A DNA stretch of 64,000 bases. Origin: Branchiostoma floridae (taxonomy: Eukaryota; Chordata; Leptocardii; Amphioxiformes; Branchiostomatidae). Made by a program: the position numbers and the translations under genes. The stretch is taken from assembly GCF_000003815.2 (NCBI RefSeq), contig NC_049995.1, positions 15,441,922 through 15,505,921 on the forward strand, read 5' to 3'. Numbering within the stretch: position 1 is the stretch's first letter; each line of letters begins with the position of its first letter. Below the pieces are notes generated by a model, which was given only the letters and a program-made list of their open reading frames with translations, searched no databases and had not been told where the DNA came from. This document shows, piece after piece, positions 11,601 through 23,600 of the stretch.

Positions 11601-14600
11601 TGCTGTATGGAAACCAAGTCAAAATCATCAGTTAAGCGACAAAAATCTTTACTTTTCACCCATATCCTACTTCAGTGCGCCTCTTGCGTTTCTCTGCGCT
11701 CTTCTGACGCTGTTCGGCAAGAGTGGACTCGTCCGGCGGTGAGTCCAGGCGACCAGTTAAAGATAGGCTCCATAGCAGGCTCTCTATGGCCTTTGTTGGC
11801 ACTTTTGCTGGCCATTTCTTTTTTGTACTGGGTCGCTGATTGCNNNNNNNNNNNNNNNNNNNNNNNNNNNNNNNNNNNNNNNNNNNNNNNNNNNNNNNNN
11901 NNNNNNNNNNNNNNNNNNNNNNNNNNNNNNNNNNNNNNNNNNNGCCGGCTATCAGAGCGCCCAGCAATCAGCGACCCAGTACAAAAGCAAAGGTGCCAAA
12001 AAAGGTCATAGAGAGCCTGCTATGGAGGCTAAGTTGAAGATTCCTGCCGTAAAGAAACCAAGTTACCTAAGTGTCCTCAGAGGAGACGAGTGTCTACTTA
12101 TCATTTGAGTAGTGGAAATGTTTTTATTTTACCAATACCTTATAACTTTTGGCATCCACTAATTTCTTTGTTCTTTGAAATTCATAGATGCCCTATTCGT
12201 TTTAAAATTTGATTTTCCTATACCACCTGACAATACAAGAAAATAAATATTATTTTCCCCTGCTTTCTATGTACATTAGAACGGTATCATATTTTTAGAA
12301 AAACCTATGAAATACGGTTTATAGATAGGTAATCTCATTGCTTATCTTAACTCAAAGCCAAGCCCAGTGTTGTCAGGAAGGTAACCCGTTATCTGACCTA
12401 GTTGTTAGTAACCTACAAAACAACTCAAACACACCTGTATTGTCTGTACACCATAAGATTCTGGTCTCTCTCTCCAGAGGTACCGCTTCCACCCTGACGC
12501 TGTCTGCCATCGCATCGCCAATGGTATCGGTGTATTTGACATCATTGCAGACTGGCAAAATACAAAACAAATAGATTCGAGACATATTATGTTTATAGGA
12601 CTAACCTGTTTCTAGTTTGCGATTCCTAGATTAATTACAACAAGTAATGATGTAGGTTGTTTTTATACGTATGACAGAAAATCCGCACCTTCTTATTGGA
12701 GTCCGGTGTTACAGGATGAAGAAACTCTTCACCGGACTCAAGAGGTTCGGCGGCAGGCTCGTCATCTTCAACAGGTGTCTGTTCATGTTGGGAAACGTGG
12801 TTAATCAGAAGGTACATGTAATTACTATATTCAAAGGCAATCCAATCTCAAACTGTATAAAATTTGGTGATTACTTTGCATGCAATCCTTACGAGTAAGT
12901 GACTTTGATATGCTCAGTCGTGTTTCCAGCTAGCTGTGATTTGTTCTGCAAGTTTATTCTAGTGACGCTGAAGATAAGACGAGTGGTGGATGTCACTCGA
13001 AATGTATGGAACCTTATCCAGTTGTAAAAATCTAAAATGCAATGTCATTTGATCACTTCTAGGAAATGAACTAATTTGATAGATGGTGGAAATTATTTTG
13101 CTAGGAAATAGCAAGCTGAGAAAGTTCTGTAAAAGATGATACCTTTGATATCAAAGCAAAAATGACCGCCACGATGAGCAGCTTGAAGGGCTGCATCAGG
13201 AACAAGTCGGTCATGAATGACGTCAGAAAGGTGACGAGCCACGCCTCCGCCTTCGCCCGTCCGAAACTCAGGGTGTACAGCACGGTGAAGAACGCCGCCA
13301 CGAAACTAGCCGACCACACGAGCAGCCAACCTGTAGGGCAACATTACCAGGAAAGACAAAAATTTACTGTGGAAAGATTTACACTGCCTTCATTGTATTA
13401 TTAACTAATTTTCATTATTATATATAGATAATAGATTCTGAACATTACGCTTCATTACTATCTAGTTTCTAAGGATTAGCCATGAAAAGCCGCATATGCT
13501 TCTGCTCCCCCTTGCATGATTCCTTTTTCATTTTGTATCATCAATTGTATTTAATTGTTGGATGTGTGCTAATAGATAAAATAAAAAATCAAGTTAGATA
13601 CAGGGTCAATGGGGGCTTCATCAGAGAACAGGACAACCAAACCAAGCTTGAAACACAGGGCATGTATGCGAAAGTTAGTGCATGAAGTGAGGGTGCCAGA
13701 ATATGCCTCTAGATCTCTCGGATGGCTTGGAACTGGATACCAGACAGAAAGAAGAAAGTCCAAAGGACAACAAATGACCTTTACAACGGCCATGTGACAC
13801 TTGACTGTCATGAGCAATGACAAGAACAACTAGATGAACAAAATGTAAAACCTTCTAGTAATATCGTAGCAAAGGAGGATTACAATCAAGAACGTACCTA
13901 TATAGGCAGTCCACCAGGGCAGCGACGATTTGGCCTTTCCACCATCCCCAGCCCCGTCCTTCTGTGCCTTCTTGTCCGTACTCTTGTCGCCCCGCGGACC
14001 GGAGTTACGGAACAGGAAGGCGATAAGAACATTGACGGGTAGGATGATGGCTGCACTCTGTACGCCGATCATGATCTGATGATATTAAAAAATGAGTGAG
14101 TGGGTGGGTGAGTGAGTGAGTAAAAAATGGGAGAGCTTGAGGTTGAACAAGTTCCACATACCTGCGGAAGCGAAATAGGCGGGTTGATCTCCACCCCAGC
14201 GAATCTGATTGGCTCTGGTGGCTCGAAGTCGTCCCCGCGGCCGAAGAACATGATGTTGGTGAGCATGGTGCTGTAGAGCAGCGTCAGGCAGCAGGACAGG
14301 CGCTGGACACGGGTGAACGGGCTCCGGGCAGGGCGGCCAACCACCGAGAACCACATGTGGCCGTCATTCATGTCCCTGGTATAAAACAAAATACCTATCA
14401 AATGATTCAATCCTTGATCGCTTGTGACTTCAGGGTCTGTTAAGGACTCTTTAGAGAACATTATGGATTGCGCTGGGCGATCAACAAAAAGAGAACCACA
14501 TGTAGTCGTCATTAATGTCCCTGGTTAAAAAAAGAAATGTCTATCAAATGCATAATGATGATTCAATCCCTGATCGCTTGTGACTTCTGGTTCTGTTAGG

Positions 14601-17600
14601 GAGTCTTAAGAGAACATTAATGATCGCGTTGGGCGACCTACGAAAAGAAAACACTTGTGGCCGTCGCCCATGTCCCTAGTCAAAACAAGAAATGTCTATC
14701 AACTTCTGAAACGTAACATAATCACTCGGTGATTTTATTCGATAGTTAGAGCAAAAGACCAGGCCTTATGACACCATATATACATCGGAAAGGGGTATTA
14801 ACCAATAATTAATTATCTACCTTGCACTCTTGGCCAGGAACAAGTTGCGGAACTTCTTCAGGTCCTCAGGTACAGCCCTAGGGATGATGCGGTGGACCTT
14901 CCCGTCATCCTCCTCCACAGACAGCCATCTACAGAGAACGACATTTTGTTTATGTTATGAGTGCCAAATAAGTGAAGTTAGGAAACTTGTATAAAATGCA
15001 TTTTCCAATAACAGAAGATCGGCGGCATATCAAAGGATTTAAACCACAGATTATGGACCAAACACCCTGTTGTTACGTCATATGACCCCACACGACCCCT
15101 GTATCAATGCAACGTCACGATGAGACTAAACAACACATGTACACTTTACGAATGATTCAGTTCCCGAGTGTTGTGAACCCACCTGTTACACAGAAAATAC
15201 GTTGTGTTGTTTCTTGCCCTGTTTGTCACCACAATCTGGCTCAAAAACCTGTAAAAACATATCAGAAACAACGTGTGCTTCCATGCGATAAATTTTATTG
15301 AAAAATCACAAAAAGTGTTACATTTTTAAGGCAAAGGTTGCGCACTACCCGCGGCCGGATAGGCGATTCTACCGGTAAAAGTCGAGATCGCGATCATGAT
15401 CTCTTTCTGCAGAAACGTCTATTCTGACTGTGACGACAATGATGATTATAATGAATGCACAGTTACGGTTATTGGTTGGTGAAAAAAAGACTCACCATCC
15501 CGGACTGTAGCCTTTATTATTGTGCCACACGCGCAGATGGGAGAGCTCTCCCAACGGTTCTTCTGTAGACAGGAGAAACGAGTCCACGCTTCCCTTCTCA
15601 AACAGAACCCGCTTTTCGTCCCGCAGCTTGAAGGGGATGCTCTCGTTGGTAAGTCCACCGAGGACTATTGTTACCTAAGACAACAATATGCAACATCAGT
15701 TTTTCCCTACGTCAATTTAAAAATAGGATCTTTGCATTTCATTAAAGGTTTATTCATTCACATCATTGTAACAGTCAAATAGCAGCCACATTGCAACGGC
15801 TGAATTGCGTACTTTTGGTTACAGATAAAAGATCGCAATTAAGAGTAATATCGTGAGTTTGACTATTACTGATTAAGAGCCGAGTCATGTAGGGAATAGA
15901 ACGCCCTTGAATTGAGAGATATGTCTGCAATCACCAGGCATCAACATAGTTGCTGGCGGATGCTTGTTTGAATTTTTATGCTTGATTTGGAACCTACAAA
16001 CAAGAGCAGGAGCAAGCTGGTTTCATGACAGTCTCTTTGCAGATGAAAACAAAATTCAACTACCTCAGCAGTTGTCCCAGCATTCCCCCGGAAGCCGGTG
16101 TACACAGTGATGACGTATTGACATTCCTTCCGCGGGTTCAGAGTATGACCCGGAAGTATTCCCACTCCAGCCTACCGCAATAAATGACATCCACTGTTAT
16201 AGAAATTGCTAAACTTTCTTTCCAACACTGAATTAATATAGGGACTTACCCTAAATTTTCGGTCGAACTCCGTCAACCTTGTTCACAGAATGACCTTATC
16301 TCCAGCAGTGACGTCAGGAACACACCACTTTTGCAGGAGGGGGTCATAAGTATCAGAAAGTCTATGTCGCTCCCGTCTCTGTTGAGCGTGGGCTCTAATG
16401 TACACTTCCTCCTTCACTCCTCGCGCAAAGAAATCCTGTTCTGAGTCTAGGATTTTGACTTTTTCCAACGAAATGGAATGCCCCGGAGACTCTAAGTGTA
16501 TATGTTGCGCCACCTCAGACGATTTGACAGAGCTTCGACGCCGATGTTCAAGGAACCTAGTTTTCAGAGCACGTTCCGTCTCACCAATGTAAGTTTCCTT
16601 ACACGGGACTTTGTTAGTTTTCCCTTGACACGCGATGTGATACACCACCCCGCACCTACTTTCTTTAGGAGTTTTGTCCTTGGGTGCCACTAGGAAGTTC
16701 TTAAGCGTACGGTCGGCTTGAAACAGGTCTTAATACCGTATTTGTTAAAAACCCTCCTAAGGGCTTCTAAGGTTCCTTTCAAATAGGACAGAACAACTAT
16801 ACCTCTGTTCGCTCTAGTAGAAGACCGGTTTTGAGTGGTGTTATTTTCGGGTTGAGACTTGGGTGTAGTAGCCTTCTTAATCGCCCAATCTGGGTAGCCG
16901 CACACTTTCAGTGCCTGAATCACGTGGTCTTTCTCTCTTACTCTGTCTTGTTGGTCTGTGATTATAGTCTCCGCTCTATGGAACAGGGTGCGGATCACCC
17001 CTCATTTATGGTCCAAAGGATGGTTAGACTTAAAGTTTAAGTATTGATCCGTGTGGGTTTTCTTCCTGTAGATATCAATACGGAGTGAACCATCTTCTTG
17101 CAATGGACAACTGTCAGAGTATCAAGGAAGGGGAGGGATTTGTTTTGTTCCGATTCAAAAGCAAATTTGATATCCGGGTCCAAGCTGTTCAGATGGTTGG
17201 TGAATTCATCCGCGAATGCCTTCTTCAGTTTGGTATGTGTGTCGTCCACATATCTAAACCACCATAAAGGTGGGTGGGGAGCAGTACTAATTGCTATGCG
17301 TTCTAGATGTTCAAGATACAAATTGCACACAATGGGAGACACAGGGGACCCCATCGCGGCTCCATGGATTTGTTGGTAAAAAAATGCCATCATACACAAA
17401 GTATGTGCAGTTCAGACAGACTTCAAGTAAATCAACAATCTGTTTGTCCTCCTCGAGCCTCCTAAGAGGCAAACGCGGTGTGTTCCTGACGTCACTGCTG
17501 GAGATAGGGTCATTCTGTGAACAAGGTTGACGGAGTTCGACCGAAAATTTAGGGTACGTCCCTATATTAATTCAGTGTTGGAAAGAAAGTTTAGCAATTT

Positions 17601-20600
17601 CTATAATGTATTCTACCAACACAGATGAACTTTCATGCTAAGACATCAACTGTTACCTATTTCTATCAAAATGGTATTTTCGCACTGTTTCAATATTTTT
17701 GAGAAGCATTTCGTGCAATGGAAGGAATCTACCTTTGACATTTTACATGTAATGCTAAGGAGGGCACGATATCTGCAGCACCTATAGCAAAATCGCTGAT
17801 AGAAGAGACTATATTTGATTAGAATATAAACCTTGAGTAAGTCTCTTCTGTCCGCCTTCCTTGTTAACAGTATTCCAAACAGGTACAGCGCGAACACGGC
17901 CAGAACCAGCACCATTCCGGCTGGATTCTCCAGGACGTTTGCGGACAGCGCCTCCGCGATGTTGAGCGGGTTCGGCGGAACAAAGCCGGCAAACTTGGTC
18001 AGGTGATCGCACCGGCAGTGGATATGCGTCATGTTGGTCAGCGGGCCGACCTAGAGCGTGGGAGAATCAAACGTTAATGATGTTGGTAGATTTTGATAGA
18101 AATTGACATGACAGAACAAAAATAGATACGGTTTGTTGCGATAGAAACGTTATATTTTACTCCATTGACCTGAATTCAACAGGTCAACAAAGACAAAAAA
18201 GCATGGTCAGCCGTGCATCCAAAGCCAGTGCCGTAAATCTGAGGACCCGTTTACGTCTATTTCATATTTTTCTTGTTAGTGTAATTGCCTGCATGCTATG
18301 TTGGAAATAATTTGCCGAATTGATGACATTGATTACTATGGTGTACCTATGGTGTCACAAGTTTGTTCCTATGTATCATAACCTACATTCCTTGGCAATC
18401 AAGGGTTTTATACATCAAAAGTGTTTTTTATTAACGTAGGAATCATTAGTAACGTAACAAAAGCACATACTTCGCACCCATCGCTGTGCCACAAGTGCAC
18501 TTCTTCGTCGAAGTAAACGCAGGATGACTCAAAGACGGTCAAAGAAAAATCGATGATTTCTTCTTCATCTAAGTCCAAATCAGAGCCAAACTGCACTCCT
18601 GGATCATATAAAGGAACTCAACACCATCACTGATATCCAAAAACATAGCTGGTGACTAGGATTCCAAATGCAGGCAAAGGTGCTGGCTGCACTACCAACA
18701 GAAACTGACAGGCGGCACTTTTTCTGGCTCAGCATTAGGAAATCAAATGCCAATCATACCATTAGCAATCTAAAATAGCTCCATTTGTTATTGGTTATCA
18801 TAAGCTAATTGTGGATCTAAATAAAGTCAAAGTTATAAGAATACAAAAATGGTAAGATATACACAATGGGCAACAAACAATATACATATTGTCTCTGTCC
18901 ATTTCGGTTATAATTATGATAGACAGGTAAACAGCATTACCAATGCCAAATTTTGTGAGGTTCCCAACATCATAGCCTGTAATGTCCACCTCCTCCCCAT
19001 GCAGCAGCCACTGGTAGGGGCTGGAGGTGAGGTTCGTTCCGTTTATCCATGGAACTGAGACGATCTGGTCTTCAGAAACGGGCAGCGTGGCTGTCCAGTT
19101 GAAGGCGTCTTGAGTAGGTACACAGTCTTTGCAAAGAAATAGCGAAACGTCTTGGGGAAATCGAGTTGAGTTGAAGTCGATGTAGAACCCCAAGGTTGAC
19201 TGTTCCTTCCCAACAAGGAACTCGAACACCTGAATTCAAGTACATGTAAGGTACATTAATGAATAATTGAAACTACTTTATCATACCTTTGTGCCCCAAC
19301 TGGCTAAGCAAAACCCACCTTGAGCCGTAAAGCCAATGGTTGTATACTGACAGTTAATCAATTTTATCAAATCTGATAGCAAAAGACTTCTACTGATATG
19401 GAAAGAACCCGAAACATAAGCCTAATACCGATCTGCAGTATAAATGCGTCTATACCAAATACACGGCAAATTTCAACAACCCAACCTGAGCAGATTTTGC
19501 TCCCTGAAGGGAAAGACTTTTATACGGCAGCGCACTCTGGGGAAAAAGAAAAACCGCACTGTAAAAATAGACGCGCGCACATCCCTCTACTCCCACAGCT
19601 TTTACTTCTCAAGTTACTCTTTTTTTTACACCTGAGGAAGTGATGTTAAGTGCCTTTCCCAGTGGCACCAGATTGGATAGCATGACACGATTCAAACCCA
19701 GGCCCTCTGGATTCAAGGCCAAACGCCATGCAGTTATGCTAAACGACCAAACCGAAAGCAATGATAAGGCAACTAGCTGGTAAACCAACTTACTGTCAGG
19801 TTGCCGAGTGATACCGACGTCTTGAAGACATACACGGATCCATCCAGACTCTCGTTCTTCCGTCTTGTCAGGATGTCGATGGGTTCACTCAAACCGGAAA
19901 CCGGAAGTGTCCGGTTACCACATTTCACCTCCAGACCGGTGACGTCAGTACGGATCTCCTGCGAGTTGTTGGAGTACTCGAACGGGTTGAAGTTGGACTC
20001 TAAGAACTGAAAGATGAAATTGTCTTAATGATGTACATCATGCCGTTACGTTGCGGAGAGTTGCATTTGGGTGTGTACCGCTCCAATACTTTATTGTGTG
20101 GACATTCAGTAATACAACTGTTGCATCAAGACATAACTGCAAATCTACGGTGGTCTAATGCTTAGGTCCCTACTGGAGAAACGGACACTTTTGGGCGTGG
20201 CCCCTACGTGGTCCCGTAGGACACCTCGCAACTCCCGAACCCCGGGTTGAATTTAAGTCGCGGTTTTTGGGTTCCTAGAAAATGTAATCCATATAATCAA
20301 ATATACCGTGATGAAGGTCACAATTCCATGTACAGGGACTCCCTTGAAATCTTGAAAAACGGCGTAGGCCGAAGATGTACCAAGGTTGAATAAAGACTGA
20401 AAAAAATCAACATGGCCTTACCTGGATTCCCACATCCTGATTCCCATCGCAAGAACCATCGAGCAAATTCTGGAAGGAAGGTACCCTGACCAGAGAGTCG
20501 CTGTCCCCTTTAACAAGGTAAACTCTCCCCGAGATCCTCGTCCGATTCTCCCGCTTAATCCTGAGATGCAACTGAGAACATCATGATTTTAGCACTTTAA

Positions 20601-23600
20601 ATGCATCTAACAATCATCTTCTCAAAGATGAAGCTAACTACAGTGTATAGAAAGACGTTGTGAATTTTGAAGATGTCTTCGAAAGATTAGAAACAAGATT
20701 CTTCAAAGTCCGTTGAGTCAGACCTAGGGATGGTTTTGTCTTTTGGGTAATCAAAGAATACCAAAACCTCGACGACTAGAATAAAAAAATTGATAACTAC
20801 AAACTACTTATTACTACAAAATGAATGAGTAATAGAAAAAAGAAGAATTATGGCGTTAGTTGGCTTTATGAATAGGTACACAGGGAATAAAGGTCAACTA
20901 ACGTTACCTTTGATAAAGAAAAATCGGCGAAGATTTCCTGATCCGAGAATTCCGGCATCAGCTTGTTAAGGTAAAGGTCGTCCATAATGTCAAGGGCTTG
21001 GAAAGATATCGTAGTGGCCTCTTTATTCTGCAATGTGAGACACAGTTGTGAATACTTTCAGCTGGTACTGAATAAACTTACTTAAACACACACACACATG
21101 TGCACGCAAGTACACACACACACACACACACACACAATGTGCACGCAAGTACACACACACACACACACATACACACACATGCGCACGCAAGTACACACAA
21201 ACACACAGGGCTTGGAAAGATATCGTAGTGGCCTTTTTATTCTGTAACGTTAGACACATCGCTACATTAAGTTGTTAGTCAGAAAGAGATTGCCTATGTC
21301 AAAGATAATCTTTAACTGGACACCTAAAAGGACAAGACCAGCAGGTAGACCAAGAAAGAGAATGGTTTGACCAAATCAATGAGAGGAACCAAATCAAGAG
21401 AGGAATCGAACTTCCAAGCAGTCATGGATATGGCTGAGGAGAGAACAGGATGAAGAAGGGTTTATAGAAAGGCTTAGCAATTTACAGGCCGCTGATTTAA
21501 CGATGAGAGAATGAGAAGATGAGAGGTCTGAAAGAGGCGGATGCTGTAAGGGGAGACTATGTTGGCTGGAATGCAGTGATTGTGTGGATTGTGTGGAATA
21601 ACAAGGGACCGGCACCTGCATTGCACCTACCACTGCATTGTAACACATGTAACGAAAAGTGTAAAGTACTAAAGGTTAACATGGTTCACTCACGTAGGCT
21701 AGATTGGAAGAGTAGCTGTTGTCATCCAGCTGTTCCTTCTCAGCCATTGTGCTTGAGGCTGACAACACGTTCACAGATCCTGAGCGAGAAATCAAAAAAA
21801 AAAAATAGGACATATCTTTGCTGTTTTTAGATCCATATGTGATTACAATCGTAATAAAAACACTGCAGATGTAGTAAATAAGGTGAACAATTCAATATTG
21901 AATAGTTTTTTTCAATGTAACACAATCTTGATTAGCTGACTGACCTGACATCATTACAGCTGACATTTTGTTGATGTCTCCTATCGGAGTCTCCTCCAGG
22001 TTTTCCGCAAGTTCTCGTGTTTTGCTGAAGGCATCCCTTATATAGGTAGCTGCCCGTACCTACACACAGAACACGTTTAACTATGTGATGGTGTTAAAGT
22101 GATTTTTTTAGCTTTATCTTTATTCAAAGATGTAAAATATAGAAAAAATAATGTAAAATAAAAATAACATACAATAGATATAAAATAATCATATGATATA
22201 TAATAGGTTATAGTAGATATGAACTGAGATGTAAAATTGATGTAAATTCCGTCATGAAGCACACAACGCTATAACACCAGCCAGCAACTGAAGCATAGTA
22301 CTCAATGGTCTATGGGCAAGGGGCAGAGCCAAACGACAATAAAAGACGGATGAGAACATGGCGTGATGGTACCCCAGGCCCCCAGGCTTGAGAAAAAAAT
22401 GATCATCTGCGATGGTGGAAACAGTATGGAAAAGTAATTGTAAAGCAAACATTCGTAAACAGACACAGTCGTACCTGAGACTTCCCGGATACCATTTCAG
22501 GAATACCCGTCGCCAGGAAGGCGGAAATGGTCACACCGTTGATGCTCTCAACGTCATCTATAGCCACATAGGACAGGCCTTCCATTATCTTGTCAACAAC
22601 CTGTAAAATGCAAGTTACAAATCAATGACTGCAACGATATAAGAACCAATTTCACCAAGCTGTTTAAAAGTAGCCTTTTGTAATATCGAAGTAGTACATT
22701 TAACAGCCAAGCTAAAGCTTGTATCCCGACATTATTCAAAGCATTTTGATCTCATTCGATGGAGAACCAAAACGGGAAGCCACTCCAAATCCTGCCAGAA
22801 TGAGGCAATAAGAATGGGTGCCGGGCACAAATATCAGGAATGCAGTGAGAATTTCTGGAATGCAATCTAATAGTATAGTACACATGTAATACGGATACCA
22901 CGGAAAATACAGACATTCAGACGGCAACCTCATGTAAGGTCAATTGGAATAGCCTGGTATCCAGTCGTAATATAGCTCCCTAGTCTCTTCTCTCTCAAGA
23001 GACTCGGGAGCTATATTACGGCTGGATACCAGGCTACAATTGGAATCCCTACCCGAATGTGGATCAAATTTGGAAAATCCTTCATTCCGGTTGGTTCTGC
23101 TTGATTCCTGGGTGTGGTGTGAAGTGGCCTTTATTAAGAGCTTATCTTCACCGGAATGACTGCAAATGGGTACGTAGCGAAGCTGATTCTAATAGAGTGA
23201 TATTGATATATCAACAGCAATTACCTCAATCGTATTTTCTCCTCTAAAAGCCAAAGCCCCAGTCACAGCCGAGGCAAATATGGAGCCTTTGAACGCGGTC
23301 TGCGCGTCTCCTAACGCAAGTGTTCGGTAAAACTCGCCATCCGGGTGCGGGAAAAATTTATCCAGGTAGCTCTGGAGCTGGGACATGGTCGGTGCATGTA
23401 TCTGCAAAAGTCCATTTTATATTAGAGTTACCTTTATGCAATGATACACGTAATTCTTTCACCAGTGCTCTCAATGTAGATTCACGATGTAAACAGTTGA
23501 CCAAAGACGAACTATTTATATGTATGACAGCCACAATGTACAACAAAGACTCGTTGAGTTCGTGTACACCTGTTATAAGAAGAGGGAAGAGGCATGTAAA

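Noticed and set aside
13609-13829. Short open frames in the intron between exons 32 and 33
   Set aside because: No domain, no conserved counterpart in copy B, and sequence composition like the surrounding intron.
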